Positions 1-8,823 of a stretch of DNA of 64,000 nt are shown piece by piece. Both the position numbers and the translations under genes were made by a program. The stretch is from Eggerthella lenta DSM 2243. GTDB taxonomy: Bacteria; Actinomycetota; Coriobacteriia; Coriobacteriales; Eggerthellaceae. The notes below the pieces were generated by a model. The model was not told the origin of the DNA. It did not search any database and was given only the letters and a program-made list of their open reading frames with translations. Location of the stretch: assembly GCF_000024265.1 (NCBI RefSeq), contig NC_013204.1:2422501-2486500 (forward strand). Reading direction: 5' to 3'. Position 1 is the stretch's first letter, and each line of letters starts with the position of its first letter.

Positions 1-563
1 CGCTGTTCCACGACATGGGCAAGCCCGCGGCGTTCTTCACCGACGAAGACGGGACGGGGCACTTCTACGGGCACGCCGCCATAAGCGTGATGCTGGCGCG
101 CGGCATCATGGACCGACTCGCGCTGTCGTCGGCGTTCGCCGCACAGGTGCTGACGCTGGTCGAACGCCACGACGACGTGATCGATCGCACGCCGAAAGCC
201 GTGAAGCGCGCGCTTTCGCGCCTGGGCGGCAACGTCGAGCTGTTCGCCGCCCTGTGCGACCTTAAACGCGGGGACGCGCGCGGCCAGGCGCCTCGCTGCA
301 TCGACCGCGTGTCCGATGCCGACGAGCTGGAGCGCATCCTGTCCGAGATCCTCGCCGCCGACGAGGCGTTCTCGCTGAAGAAGCTAGCCATCGACGGTCG
401 CGACGTCATCGAGCTCGGCGTGCCGCAGGGTCCCCTCGTCGGCCTCGCCTTGTCGGATGCGCTCGACGCCGTCATGGACGAGCGCATCGACAACGAGGCG
501 TGCGCTTTGCGCGCTTTCATAGAGGGATGGCGTGCCGAGCATGAAGATCGAGGCCCTCTATAA
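1..563 (+). CDS. HD-domain tRNA nucleotidyltransferase (CCA-adding enzyme)-like protein, 5'-truncated by window edge
   Basis: The reading frame is open from base 3 and stops at 563, giving about 186 visible residues of the C-terminal part. The first visible residues, LFHDMGKP, are the HD metal-binding signature, followed by GHFYGHAAIS, which supplies a further His. This spacing is typical of the HD domain that follows the nucleotidyltransferase head in bacterial CCA-adding enzymes and related poly(A) polymerase-family proteins. The rest is an Ala/Asp/Leu-rich helical tail. The catalytic head, which would settle the assignment, lies outside the window. Other HD phosphohydrolases remain possible. 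Confidence 0.6.
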   Translation, partial: LFHDMGKPAAFFTDEDGTGHFYGHAAISVMLARGIMDRLALSSAFAAQVLTLVERHDDVIDRTPKAVKRALSRLGGNVELFAALCDLKRGDARGQAPRCIDRVSDADELERILSEILAADEAFSLKKLAIDGRDVIELGVPQGPLVGLALSDALDAVMDERIDNEACALRAFIEGWRAEHEDRGPL

Positions 564-673
564 CGGCCGAGCCACCGCCCGGTGACGGCTTCCCGCATGC
601 CGATCGCTGCACGCGTTCGCTTTCTATACTGACATACGCGCATCACGATCATCCCTGGAAAGCGAGGCACCTC

Positions 674-1414
674 ATGACCACACCCTCCGCAACCGCCCAG
701 TCGCAGCCGGAAGCCGCCGTCGACGCCCCCGTCGATCGCATGAGCATCACGATATCCCTCAACGGACCGTATCTCGTAAACGGAGGGGTGCCCTTGACCC
801 AGGAGGTCATCACCCCCGTCGGCGGCCATCGCGAGTACCGCACGGCGCGCGCCTTTCCCCACCAGGAAACCTACGCGCTGTGCCGCTGCGGGCAGACGAG
901 CACACCGCCGTTCTGCGACGGCTCGCACGTTGCCGCCGGCTTCCACGGCGCGGAAACCGCGTCGCGCGCGTCGTTCGAGGAGCGCGCCGACATCTACCCT
1001 GGCCCCGGGGTGACGCTGTACGATGACAACCGTTGCGCGTTCGCCCGCTTCTGCCACCGCGAGGACGGCGACGTATGGACGCTCACCGAGCTGTCCGGCG
1101 ACGAGCGCCTGAAGCGCGAGGCTGTCCAGGAGTCCACCGACTGCCCAGCCGGAAGGCTCGTGCACGTCGATTCGGAGACCGGAGCGATGTACGAGCCGGA
1201 GCTCGGCCCCTCCATCGCCCTGCTCGAAGACCCCGAGGAAGGCGTGAGCGGCCCTTTGTACGTGCGCGGCGGCATCCCGCTCGTCGGCGCGGACGGCACC
1301 GAGTACGAGCTGCGCAACCGCTATGCGCTGTGCCGCTGCGGCGCGTCGCGCAACAAGCCCTTCTGCGACGCCATGCACGTGACCGTGGGCTACGAAGACG
1401 GTTTGAACGGATAA
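674..1414 (+). CDS. Double CDGSH-type iron-sulfur protein with a central Fer4_19-like segment
   Basis: This 246-residue protein has two CDGSH (mitoNEET-type) [2Fe-2S] motifs. The first is CRC-x8-CDGSH (C70, C72, C81, H85). The second is CRC-x8-CDAMH (C220, C222, C231, H235), in which the DGS core is changed to DAM but all four ligands remain. Between them lies a Cys-containing segment (C121, C127, C157 in DCPAG) resembling the divergent mono-cluster Fer4_19 domain. No signal peptide is visible, so it is probably cytoplasmic. The start has GGAAAGCGAGG upstream; a later Met at residue 23 is possible because the first 22 residues look like a low-complexity extension. Family members are linked to redox sensing or Fe-S transfer; the substrate is unknown. 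Confidence 0.8.
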   Translation: MTTPSATAQSQPEAAVDAPVDRMSITISLNGPYLVNGGVPLTQEVITPVGGHREYRTARAFPHQETYALCRCGQTSTPPFCDGSHVAAGFHGAETASRASFEERADIYPGPGVTLYDDNRCAFARFCHREDGDVWTLTELSGDERLKREAVQESTDCPAGRLVHVDSETGAMYEPELGPSIALLEDPEEGVSGPLYVRGGIPLVGADGTEYELRNRYALCRCGASRNKPFCDAMHVTVGYEDGLNG

Positions 1415-1503
1415 ACACCTGGTAAACGCCGGAAAATCGCACGCTTGCGTCCTGTCCGACCATCCAATTCGTCAACTTTTCCAAAATAATTTGCCGATAA
1501 GGC

Positions 1504-1532
1504 TTGACGAAGCGCCGCATACCCCGTAATAT
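1504..1532 (+). promoter_or_regulatory. Sigma-70 promoter of the tRNA-Gln/tRNA-Glu unit
   Basis: TTGACG at 1504-1509 and TAATAT at 1527-1532 are separated by exactly 17 bp, a near-consensus housekeeping promoter. It lies 57 bp upstream of the tRNA-Gln gene, and no coding gene intervenes. Confidence 0.75.
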
Positions 1533-1588
1533 ACCAACTCGCGCTTGCGACTGTTGTTTAAAACAACAGGAGCACATCGGTTAGCCGA

Positions 1589-1662
1589 TGGGGTGTCGTC
1601 TAATGGCAGGACAGCGGTTTCTGGTACCGTATGTGAGGGTTCGACTCCTTCCACCCCAGCCA
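1589..1662 (+). tRNA. tRNA-Gln (anticodon CUG)
   Basis: The acceptor stem TGGGGTG pairs with CACCCCA, followed by discriminator G and an encoded CCA. The anticodon stem GCGGT/ACCGT closes a seven-base loop TTCTGGT with CTG at the anticodon position. The T arm carries GGTTCGACTCC. It reads CAG codons. It is co-transcribed with the tRNA-Glu 31 bp downstream. Confidence 0.95.
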
Positions 1663-1693
1663 TTTTTACGGTATACTGCACAGCGCACTATGT

Positions 1694-1770
1694 GGCTCCG
1701 TCGTCTAGCGGTTTAGGACGCCGCCCTCTCAAGGCGGAGGTCGCCGGTTCGAATCCGGTCGGAGCTACCA
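1694..1770 (+). tRNA. tRNA-Glu (anticodon CUC)
   Basis: Acceptor GGCTCCG pairs with CGGAGCT (one G-U), and CCA is encoded at 1768-1770. The anticodon stem CCGCC/GGCGG closes loop CTCTCAA with CTC, reading GAG. The T arm is GCCGGTTCGAATCCGGT. A strong terminator follows at 1781. Confidence 0.95.
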
Positions 1771-1780
1771 ATAAATTGTA

Positions 1781-1813
1781 GGCCAGGAGCGCACAAGCTC
1801 CTGGCCTTTTTCT
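1781..1813 (+). terminator. Rho-independent terminator of the tRNA unit
   Basis: GGCCAGGAGC and GCTCCTGGCC form a perfect 10-bp stem with a 6-nt loop, followed directly by a T tract. Confidence 0.9.
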
Positions 1814-1951
1814 TTTCGATCGTCTTTCGTGTGCCAAAATGTGCCATCTTGCGGAATTACGGTGCCTTACGCCCTTCTCGCCTAAAGCCTTCTACCGCCG
1901 GCCGCGCATGCTGTCGTACAATGGCGGCGAACGAAGAGAAAAGGAAACCTC

Positions 1952-3004
1952 ATGGAGCAAGAACAGAACCGCGCACCCGAGACCCCGCCAGCTGGCGCCC
2001 CTGCGGAACTGCCGTTCGGCGAGCCCCTGCTGATCTGCCCCGGGCTCTACCGCGTGCGCGTGCCGCTTCCCCATAACCCCCTGCAGGCGCTGAACTCCTA
2101 CATCGTCCTTGGTGACGAGACGACTACGATCATCGACGTTGGCTTCAACCACCCGGCATGCGAGAAGGCGCTTGACAAGGCGTTGGAATCCCTCGGGCGA
2201 ACCTGGGACACCGTCGAGATCGTCCTGACGCATTCTCATCCCGACCATACGGGCAATCTCGATCGGATCTACCGCGACGGTATGCGCGTGTATGCGAACC
2301 TCCACTCGTTCAAAGAGGTGGAGAATCTCATGCAGATGCAAGCGAACGTGTTCGGCCCCCTGCTGCGCAAGGCGGCGACGCCGCAGCAAAGCGGACTCGT
2401 GTTCCGCAAGGGCAAGCATCGCCTGCACATATCGGCCGAGCTGCTGCCGCTGACGTGCAAGCCCGATCTCATCTACCTGCACGAGGGCGACGTGCTGCGC
2501 GCCGGAAGTTTCTCGTTCGAGGTGATCGAAACGCCAGGACACGATCCGTGGCATATCTGCCTGTACGAGCCCGACCGCAAGCTCATGATCATCGGCGACC
2601 ACGTGCTGGAGCGCATAACGCCGTCGGTTTCGTCGTGGTTCCCCGCGTACAACGCCCTCGAGGAGTTCTTGGAGAGCTTGGGGAAGATGTACTCGTACGA
2701 CGTCGATCTGGTGCTTCCGGCTCACGGAACGCCCTACACCGGACTGCGCGAACGCGTCATGTTCCTGATAGCGCATCATGGGGAGCGCCTCCAGGAACTG
2801 TACGACCTCGTGGCCGCCGGCCACGACGACATCGTATCGATATCGTCGCATGCCAAGTGGCGCTACGAGAATTGGAACGAATGGCCGCTCGACCAGAAGT
2901 TCTTCTCGATGGGCGAGACGATGGCCCACCTCGTGCACCTCGTGTGCGAAGGCAAGATCAAGCAAACCATCTGCGGCGACGAGTACCGTTTCGAGCTGCC
3001 GTAG
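1952..3004 (+). CDS. MBL-fold metallo-hydrolase (glyoxalase II-like)
   Basis: This 350-residue protein has the metallo-beta-lactamase signature THSHPDH (H94, H96, D98, H99). It also has the later metal ligands in TPGHDPWH (H197), GDH (D216) and LPAHGTP (about H268). The extended C-terminal helical region and the VLERITPSVS segment resemble the larger MBL hydrolases often annotated as glyoxalase II-like or ribonuclease Z-like. The substrate cannot be read from the sequence. There is no signal peptide. It starts after GAAGAGAAAAGGAAA and is followed after 30 bp by an amidohydrolase on the same strand, so the two probably form a transcription unit. Confidence 0.8.
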   Translation: MEQEQNRAPETPPAGAPAELPFGEPLLICPGLYRVRVPLPHNPLQALNSYIVLGDETTTIIDVGFNHPACEKALDKALESLGRTWDTVEIVLTHSHPDHTGNLDRIYRDGMRVYANLHSFKEVENLMQMQANVFGPLLRKAATPQQSGLVFRKGKHRLHISAELLPLTCKPDLIYLHEGDVLRAGSFSFEVIETPGHDPWHICLYEPDRKLMIIGDHVLERITPSVSSWFPAYNALEEFLESLGKMYSYDVDLVLPAHGTPYTGLRERVMFLIAHHGERLQELYDLVAAGHDDIVSISSHAKWRYENWNEWPLDQKFFSMGETMAHLVHLVCEGKIKQTICGDEYRFELP

Positions 3005-3034
3005 CGCCGCAGCCGCGTTAGAAGGGAGCATCAC

Positions 3035-4678
3035 ATGCGCATCGATCTGATCATCGAGAGCCGAAACGTGTTCACAGGAGTCGGCGACGTCGCCCGACCT
3101 GCGGCCATCGCCGTCGCGGGCGATCGTATCGTCGCCGTCGGATCGCGCGAGGACGTGCGCGCCTTCGCGCTCGAGGCGAACGCAGGCGGGGGCGCGCCCG
3201 AGGTGCGCGACTTCGGGGACGCGCTCGTGGTTCCGGGATTTCACGACTCGCACCTGCACTTCTTCCATTCGGCCGTGTATTCCTCGCCCTTGGCGACCAT
3301 GTTTCTGGGCGAAAGCGAGACCGACTGCGTGGCGCGCATGCAAGCGTTCGCGAAAGACCGGCCGAACGGCTGGCTTCTAGCACAAGGATGGCGCGAATAC
3401 CGCTGGAACCCGCCAGTGCTGCCGTCGAAGCGCTCGCTGGACGAAGCGTTCCCCACGCGTCCCGTGGCGCTGTACTCGGGAGACGCGCACACGCTGTGGC
3501 TGAACTCGGCCGCGCTCGACGAGCTGGGGCTCACGCGCGACAGCGTGCCGCCGGCAGGCGGCTCCTACGACCGCGACGAGACAGGCGAGCTGACCGGCAT
3601 CGTGCGCGAGGCGGCCGCCATGGAGTTGATGCCGCAGATCATGGGGTCGTTCACCGACGAGGAGGTGGCCGACGCTTACCGCGGCTTCTTCGCGCGGCTG
3701 GCCGAGAACGGCGTGACCAGCGTATGCGACATGTCGCTCATGGCCCATCCGGGGCTCGACTTCATCCGGGACGACGTGCACGCATCCCTGCTGGAGCGCG
3801 GCGAGCTGACCGCGCGCGTGCACCTCTTCCCCACCTTGCTCGACGACATGAGCCGCTTCGAGGACATGCGTGCGCGCTACACGGGTCCGTGCCTGCAGGC
3901 ACCCGGTTTCAAGCAGTTCTTCGACGGCGTGTCGAGCCAGCATACCGCCTGGGTGACCGAACCGTACGCGAACGCGCACGTCGAAGGCGATTGCGGCCGA
4001 CCCACGGTGGATCCCGAGATCATGCGACGCTACGTGCTTGCCGCAGCCGAGCAGGGCTTCCCCGTGCGCATCCACGCCATCGGCGATGCGGCCATCCATG
4101 CGGCGCTCGACATCTTCGAAGAGGCGCGCGCGAAATTCGGACCGCTGCCGGAGGGGCGGCGAAACTGCCTGGAGCACCTGGAGAACTTCCTGCCCGGGGA
4201 TATGAAGCGGCTGGCCGATCTGCAGGTGGTGGCCGCCGTGCAGCCTCCTCACATGACGCTGGATCCCGGCGGCCCCGAGCGCGACCTGGGGCCCGAACGC
4301 GTTCCGTACATGTGGCCCTTCCGCACGCTGCTGGACGACAACACGGTGCTGGCGTTCGGCACGGACTCGCCCGTGGTAGGTGTGAACTCGATGGACGTGC
4401 TGTACAGCGCGGTAACGCGGCAGGACCCGGGCACCCACGAGCCGACAGGCGGATGGCTGCACGACGAGCGCATCGGCATGGCTGAAGCCCTGCGCGCCTA
4501 TACGCAGGGCAGCGCCGCGTCGGCAGGACGTCGCAGCGAGCTGGGCACGCTGGAAGCGGGCAAGCTGGCCGACATCGCCGTGCTCGACCGCAATCTGCTG
4601 GCCTGCGACGCCGACGACATCCAGAAGACGAAGGTGCTGGCCACCTTCATGGGCGGGACGTGCGTGTTCGAGCGGTGA
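3035..4678 (+). CDS. YtcJ-like amidohydrolase (amidohydrolase 3 family)
   Basis: The protein has 547 residues, the usual size for YtcJ/exoenzyme-regulatory AepA-like metal-dependent hydrolases. An N-terminal beta-sandwich part (about 1-65) is followed by VVPGFHDSHLH, whose HLH pair (H73, H75) is the binuclear metal signature. Later metal ligands appear in RIHAIGDAA and CLEHLENF, and the catalytic Asp is in AFGTDSP. The C-terminus has the typical GKLADIAVLD return to the sandwich domain. It would hydrolyse an amide or ester; the natural substrate is not predictable. It starts after GAAGGGAG, 30 bp from the MBL gene. Downstream it converges on thiD across a structured repeat. Confidence 0.8.
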   Translation: MRIDLIIESRNVFTGVGDVARPAAIAVAGDRIVAVGSREDVRAFALEANAGGGAPEVRDFGDALVVPGFHDSHLHFFHSAVYSSPLATMFLGESETDCVARMQAFAKDRPNGWLLAQGWREYRWNPPVLPSKRSLDEAFPTRPVALYSGDAHTLWLNSAALDELGLTRDSVPPAGGSYDRDETGELTGIVREAAAMELMPQIMGSFTDEEVADAYRGFFARLAENGVTSVCDMSLMAHPGLDFIRDDVHASLLERGELTARVHLFPTLLDDMSRFEDMRARYTGPCLQAPGFKQFFDGVSSQHTAWVTEPYANAHVEGDCGRPTVDPEIMRRYVLAAAEQGFPVRIHAIGDAAIHAALDIFEEARAKFGPLPEGRRNCLEHLENFLPGDMKRLADLQVVAAVQPPHMTLDPGGPERDLGPERVPYMWPFRTLLDDNTVLAFGTDSPVVGVNSMDVLYSAVTRQDPGTHEPTGGWLHDERIGMAEALRAYTQGSAASAGRRSELGTLEAGKLADIAVLDRNLLACDADDIQKTKVLATFMGGTCVFER

Positions 4679-4730
4679 CGGATCGGAGCTTCGCGCTAAG
4701 CGCGAAACGGGCGCGCAGGTCGGCGTAGTA

Positions 4731-4881
4731 AGTCAGCGAGGGCGGCCATGGTGCCCGAGATCGTGGGGATGGCGAGGGTGAAGCGTACCTCGGTACGCGA
4801 GCCCTCGGCATCGCCGCGAGATCGGGTGCCATGGGCGGCCGCAGCATCGGCATGTTCCGGCGGCCGGAAGGCCGCCGGAAC
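4731..4881 (-). repeat. Structured intergenic repeat, family A, copy 1
   Basis: This 151-nt element recurs at 24372-24522 at roughly 80-85% identity by eye. It holds a long imperfect hairpin (about 4750-4830, loop near GTACCTCGGTAC) and a perfect 12-bp hairpin, GTTCCGGCGGCC (4854-4865) with loop GGAA and its complement at 4870-4881. Differences between the two copies are largely compensatory. On the minus strand it directly follows the thiD stop codon at 4882-4884, so it may act as a 3' end or terminator structure between the convergent genes. Confidence 0.8.
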
Positions 4882-5664
4882 CTAATACTCCCACATGTGG
4901 TCGAGGGGGCCGCTTCCCTTTCCCAGGTTGAGGCCGGCGGAAAGAGCTCCGTGGACGTAGCCTTTCGCAGAGCGCACCGCCTCCTCCACCGAGCGGCCTT
5001 GCGCAAGCCCGCAGGCGATGGCGGACGAGAGCGTGCAGCCCGTGCCGTGGGCGTTCTCGGTGTCGACGCGCGGCGCGCGCAGCCACACGACATCGCCCTC
5101 CGCCGTGACCAGCACGTCGTCGGCGCGATCATGGCGATGACCGCCCTTCACGAGGGCAGCGCCCGTCCCCGCCTCGGCAAGGCGCAGCGCGGCGCGTTCC
5201 ATCGACGTCTCGTCTACAACCTCGAACCCGGCCAGCACCGCAGCCTCCGGCATGTTCGGCGTGACCACGTCCGCGAGCGGCAGCAGGCGCGCCTTCAAAG
5301 CTTCGATCGCATCGTCGCCGATGAGGCGGGCGCCGCTCGTGGCCACCATGACGGGATCGACCACGATATTGGCGGCTGCGTGGCGCTCGAGCGCGTCGGC
5401 GACGGCTTCTATGATGGCGGCCGACGACACCATGCCCACCTTCACGGCGGCAGGCCGGATATCCTCGAACACGGCGTCGATCTGCTTCGCGACGAACGCC
5501 GGATCGACGTCGAGCACGCCCGTCACGCCCAGCGTGTTCTGCGCGGTGAGCGCCGTGATCGCCGTCTCGGCGAACAGGCGGTGCGCGGCGATGGTCTTGA
5601 TATCGGCCTGGATTCCCGCGCCGCCGCTGGAATCCGAACCCGCGATGCTGAGCACTGCTTCCAT
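4882..5664 (-). CDS. thiD: Hydroxymethylpyrimidine/phosphomethylpyrimidine kinase
   Basis: ThiD phosphorylates HMP and HMP-phosphate to HMP-PP for thiamine synthesis in the cytoplasm. The 260-residue protein begins with AGSDSSGGAGIQAD, the substrate-binding motif of the family. It has TALTAQNTLGV and the C-terminal ribokinase-type anion hole HGTGCTLSSAIA. It is the last gene of the thiC-thiM-thiE-thiD operon, 30 bp downstream of thiE. Its stop codon abuts the family A structured repeat. Length and motifs are normal. Confidence 0.92.
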   Translation of the reverse strand: MEAVLSIAGSDSSGGAGIQADIKTIAAHRLFAETAITALTAQNTLGVTGVLDVDPAFVAKQIDAVFEDIRPAAVKVGMVSSAAIIEAVADALERHAAANIVVDPVMVATSGARLIGDDAIEALKARLLPLADVVTPNMPEAAVLAGFEVVDETSMERAALRLAEAGTGAALVKGGHRHDRADDVLVTAEGDVVWLRAPRVDTENAHGTGCTLSSAIACGLAQGRSVEEAVRSAKGYVHGALSAGLNLGKGSGPLDHMWEY

Positions 5665-5694
5665 AGCGCTTTTCTTTCTATCGGCGAGCGTCGG

Positions 5695-6345
5695 CTATGC
5701 GCCGAGCGCCGCTTGCACCGCCGCCCGCAAACGACGCGTCTCTTCCTCGATATCCTCAGCCGCGAAGATGGCCGACACCACCGCCGCGCCGTCGGCTCCC
5801 GTCCCCGCGAGCTCGGGGATCGTACGCTCGTTCAGGCCGCCGATGGCCACCACGGGAATATCGACGGCGGCGCAGATGGCGGCAAGGCCGTCCGTCCCCA
5901 CGTCGGCGGCATCGGGCTTCGTGGGCGTGCCGAACACGGCTCCTACGCCCAAGTAGTCTGCGCCGTCGGCCTGGGCGACCAACGCCTGCTCCACCGTCTG
6001 CACCGACACGCCCACGATGGCGTCGGGCCCCAGCTTCTCGCGCGCCTCGACGCATGCGGCGTCATCCTGCCCCACGTGCACGCCGTCGGCGCCCGCGATG
6101 CGAGCCGCCTCCACGTCGTCGTTCACCACGAACGGCACGCCCGCCTCGCGGCAGAGCGGCGCGAGCGCCCGGGCGCGCAGCACCACCTCGGCCCGGGGAG
6201 CGTCCTTCTCGCGCAGCTGCACGAACGTCGCACCGCCCGCAAGCGCCTCTTCGACGCACGCGGAAAGCGTGCGCTCGCCCAGCCACGCGCGATCGGTGAC
6301 CGCGTACAGCGCCATCGCCCGGCGCAGGTTCTCCCTCGGGTACAT
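5695..6345 (-). CDS. thiE: Thiamine-phosphate synthase
   Basis: ThiE joins HMP-PP and thiazole phosphate to give thiamine phosphate. The 216-residue TIM-barrel protein shows YAVTDRAWLG at the start, VQLREKDA (substrate-binding region), FVVNDDVEAA, DGVHVGQDD, YLGVGAVFGTPTK and the phosphate-binding VVAIGGL. All are family landmarks in the expected order. It sits 10 bp downstream of thiM, pointing to co-transcription under the thiC riboswitch. Confidence 0.92.
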   Translation of the reverse strand: MYPRENLRRAMALYAVTDRAWLGERTLSACVEEALAGGATFVQLREKDAPRAEVVLRARALAPLCREAGVPFVVNDDVEAARIAGADGVHVGQDDAACVEAREKLGPDAIVGVSVQTVEQALVAQADGADYLGVGAVFGTPTKPDAADVGTDGLAAICAAVDIPVVAIGGLNERTIPELAGTGADGAAVVSAIFAAEDIEEETRRLRAAVQAALGA

Positions 6346-6355
6346 GCGCTCCTCC

Positions 6356-7192
6356 TTATGCTAGCTCTTCGACCCGCGCGCCCGCTTCCAGGGCATCGCC
6401 GTCGAGGTTGTACAGGGCGTCCAGCAGGTACGTGCGGAACGACCCGTTGCCGTCGTAGCCGCCCATGCGGCCTTGGGCGATCTGGCCTGCCAGCCCCATG
6501 CCGACGACGGCGGCCACCGTGGCGTCGAGCAGCGCATCGGGGTTCGCCGTCGCGAACGCCGCGCACACGCACGACAGCATGCAGCCCGCGCCCGTGATGC
6601 GGCCCATGAGGGGACTGCCGTTGCGAACGGCGTAGGCGCGCTCGGCGTCGGCCACGATGTCGATGGCGCCCGTGACGGCCACGACGGCGCCCGTCTTCGC
6701 GGCGAAGTCGCGCGCGAACGCCGCGCCGGCCGCCAGGTTGTCCTCAGTGACCGCATCGCCGGGGCACACGTCCACGCCGCGCGTGGCCGCCGCGCCGCCT
6801 GCGAGCGCCTTCGCCTCCGACATGTTTCCGCGCACGACGGACACGGCCAGCTTGTCCAGCAGGTCGGAAGCCGTGCGCGTGCGCAGAGCCGACGCCCCGG
6901 CGCCCACCGGGTCGAGCACGATGGGATGGCCCAGCTCGCTCGCACGCTCGCCGGCCGCGAACATGCCCTGGATGGAGCGCTCGTTGAGCGTGCCGATGTT
7001 CAGCGTGAGGCCGCCGCAGATGGACGTGATGTCGAACACGTCGGCGGGCTCGTCGCTCATGATGGGGCTTGCGCCGATGGCCAGCAGCGCGTTCGCGCAG
7101 TCGTTCACCGTCACGTAGTTTGTGATGTTATGCACGAGCGGCGTCGTCGCCCGCACGTTGTCCAAGGCCCTCTTCAAAGCGAACGGTTCCAT
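6356..7192 (-). CDS. thiM: Hydroxyethylthiazole kinase
   Basis: ThiM phosphorylates hydroxyethylthiazole, the salvage route to the thiazole half of thiamine. The 278-residue sequence has PLVHNITNYVTVNDCAN near the N-terminus, DPVGAGAS in the middle and GAGCMLS near the catalytic anion hole, as in the family. It starts 3 bp after the thiC stop codon. No thiazole synthase (thiG/thiS/thiH) is visible in this operon, so the thiazole may be salvaged or its synthesis genes may lie elsewhere. Confidence 0.92.
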   Translation of the reverse strand: MEPFALKRALDNVRATTPLVHNITNYVTVNDCANALLAIGASPIMSDEPADVFDITSICGGLTLNIGTLNERSIQGMFAAGERASELGHPIVLDPVGAGASALRTRTASDLLDKLAVSVVRGNMSEAKALAGGAAATRGVDVCPGDAVTEDNLAAGAAFARDFAAKTGAVVAVTGAIDIVADAERAYAVRNGSPLMGRITGAGCMLSCVCAAFATANPDALLDATVAAVVGMGLAGQIAQGRMGGYDGNGSFRTYLLDALYNLDGDALEAGARVEELA

Positions 7193-7195
7193 AGG

Positions 7196-8494
7196 CTACT
7201 CCTTCCCGAGATCGACCGTCAGGCCGTCCATGATGGTGTTCACGGTTCGCATGGCGCACATCTCGCCGCACATGGTGCAGGTGCCGTCGGTCGAGGGCGG
7301 AGCGCTCTCGAAGTAGCGGCGCGCCTTGACCGGATCGAGCGCCTCGGCGAACATGCCCTCCCAGTCCACGCGGCGCCGAGCGTCGCTCATGCGGTTGTCG
7401 CGGTCGCGCGCTCCGGGCACCCCGCGCGCGATGTCGGCCGCATGCGCGGCGATCTTCGTGGCCACGAGGCCCTCGCGCACGTCGGCGGCGTCGGGCAGGC
7501 GCAGATGCTCGGCCGGCGTGACGTAGCAGAGGAAGTCGGCGCCCGAAGCCGCGGCAACCGCGCCCCCGATGGCGGCCGTGATATGGTCGTAGCCCGGCGC
7601 GATGTCGGTGACCAGCGGCCCCAGCACGTAGAAGGGCGCGTCGTGGCACAGCCGCTTTTCCAGCTTCATGTTGGCGGCGATCTCATCGAGCGCCATATGC
7701 CCGGGGCCTTCCACCATCACCTGCACGCCCGCGTCCCATGCGCGCTTCGTGAGCTTGCCGATCTCGATGAGCTCGGCGATCTGCCCCGCGTCGGTGGCGT
7801 CGTACGAGGAGCCGGGCCGCATGGCATCGCCCAGGCTGATGGTCACGTCGTGCTCGTGCAGGATGGCCAGCACCTCGTCGTAGAACTCGTAGAAGGGGTT
7901 CTCGTTGCCGGTGGCCTCCATCCACGCGAAGATGAGCGACCCGCCGCGGCTCACGATGTTCGTGAGGCGGCCCGTCTCGCGAAACGACTCGATGGTGCGC
8001 CGATTCATGCCCGCGTGGATGGTGACGAAGTCCACGCCGTCCTCTGCATGCGCGCGGACCACGTCGAGGAAGTCCTCCACCGTGATGGTGATCAGCGGCT
8101 TCTCCAGATAGCCGATGGCGTCGTACATGGGCACGGTGCCGATCATGGCCGGCGACTTCTCGATGAGCGCGCTGCGGAACGCGTGCGTCTTGCCGGTGTT
8201 CGACAAGTCCATGATGGCCTCGGCGCCCAGCTCCAGCGCCACGTCCACCTTCTTCCATTCCTCGGCCTCGTCGGCGACGTCGCCCGAAATGCCCAGGTTC
8301 ACGTTCACCTTCGTGCGCAGGCCGCCGCCCACGCCTTCGGGCGACAAGCTGGTATGGTGGATGTTGGCGGGGATGGCGATGCGCCCGGCCGCAACCCCCT
8401 CGCGGATGAACTCGGGGTCGCGCCCCTCCTTCTCGGCCACGATGGCCATTTCGCGGGTGATGGTGCCGGCGCGTGCCGCGTCGATCTGCGTCAT
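7196..8494 (-). CDS. thiC: Phosphomethylpyrimidine synthase ThiC
   Basis: ThiC is a radical SAM enzyme that converts aminoimidazole ribotide to HMP-phosphate. The start chosen is the ATG at 8494, just after the GGGAG Shine-Dalgarno sequence that closes the TPP riboswitch; longer open frames run into the riboswitch and are unlikely. The 432-residue length matches the short ThiC class lacking the N-terminal extension of proteobacterial enzymes. Visible landmarks are [25 protein letters not shown] and a C-terminal cluster motif [11 protein letters not shown] (CX2CX3C). That is one residue shorter than the CX2CX4C of the E. coli enzyme. It is first gene of the thi operon. Confidence 0.95.
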   Translation of the reverse strand: MTQIDAARAGTITREMAIVAEKEGRDPEFIREGVAAGRIAIPANIHHTSLSPEGVGGGLRTKVNVNLGISGDVADEAEEWKKVDVALELGAEAIMDLSNTGKTHAFRSALIEKSPAMIGTVPMYDAIGYLEKPLITITVEDFLDVVRAHAEDGVDFVTIHAGMNRRTIESFRETGRLTNIVSRGGSLIFAWMEATGNENPFYEFYDEVLAILHEHDVTISLGDAMRPGSSYDATDAGQIAELIEIGKLTKRAWDAGVQVMVEGPGHMALDEIAANMKLEKRLCHDAPFYVLGPLVTDIAPGYDHITAAIGGAVAAASGADFLCYVTPAEHLRLPDAADVREGLVATKIAAHAADIARGVPGARDRDNRMSDARRRVDWEGMFAEALDPVKARRYFESAPPSTDGTCTMCGEMCAMRTVNTIMDGLTVDLGKE

Positions 8495-8497
8495 AGA

Positions 8498-8606
8498 ACT
8501 CCCTTCGTTGGCATTACCCATGTCAGGTTCCTCGGGTCGAAGCGTGAATCGGCGCTTCCTCTCAGCCTGTCCGGCCGCGATGCGGCTGCAAGCTCCCCGG
8601 TATGAA
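8498..8606 (-). promoter_or_regulatory. TPP riboswitch (THI element) upstream of thiC
   Basis: Read on the minus strand, the region has GGGGAGC, then GGCTGAGAGGA, then GACCC followed by GAACCTGACATGGGTAATGC and CGAAGGGAG. These are the conserved P3/J and pyrophosphate-helix blocks of the thiamine pyrophosphate riboswitch in correct order. The final GGGAG is also the thiC Shine-Dalgarno sequence, five bases before the ATG, so translational occlusion on TPP binding is the likely mechanism. A TATACT -10-like hexamer lies just upstream at 8620-8625. Confidence 0.95.
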
Positions 8607-8710
8607 AAGGTACGCGACCAGTATAGCCTTCCGTGCGCATAAGCGGCGCGGACGACGCGTAGACGACGGTTTTTCCACGGCAACGGCGGTACGCGGCGAA
8701 GTGCGCATGC

Positions 8711-8735
8711 GAAAGCCCCGGGCGCGTTGCCCGGG
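8711..8735 (-). terminator. Terminator-like hairpin after tRNA-Glu
   Basis: On the minus strand CCCGGGC and GCCCGGG form a 7-bp GC stem with loop AACGC, followed by GCTTTC. It lies 12 bp past the tRNA-Glu CCA end. The U tract is short, so termination strength is uncertain. Confidence 0.6.
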
Positions 8736-8747
8736 ACGGTGCGAGGC

Positions 8748-8823
8748 TGGTGCCCCCAGGAGGATTCGAATCTCCGTTTCCGGCTTGAAGAGCCGGCGTC
8801 CTTGGCCGCTAGACGATGGGGGC
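8748..8823 (-). tRNA. tRNA-Glu (anticodon UUC)
   Basis: On the minus strand acceptor GCCCCCA pairs with TGGGGGC, discriminator A and encoded CCA follow. Anticodon stem CCGGC/GCCGG closes loop TCTTCAA with TTC, reading GAA. The T arm carries GATTCGAATCC. The gene lies 51 bp downstream of hemL in the same orientation. Glutamyl-tRNA is the substrate of HemA, encoded in the upstream operon. A weak hairpin with a T run at about 8832-8865 may separate them. Confidence 0.95.

Noticed and set aside
4733-5132. Small minus-strand frames in the family A repeat (similar ones near 24374-24698)
   Set aside because: The similarity between the translated frames comes from the shared structured DNA repeat; sequence change follows base pairing, not codon positions, so they are not genes.
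4831-8605. Long plus-strand open frames (588 and 710 codons) over the thi genes
   Set aside because: They are antisense to thiD-thiE-thiM-thiC, which carry clear catalytic motifs and a riboswitch; the plus frames have Arg/His-rich composition and no domains.
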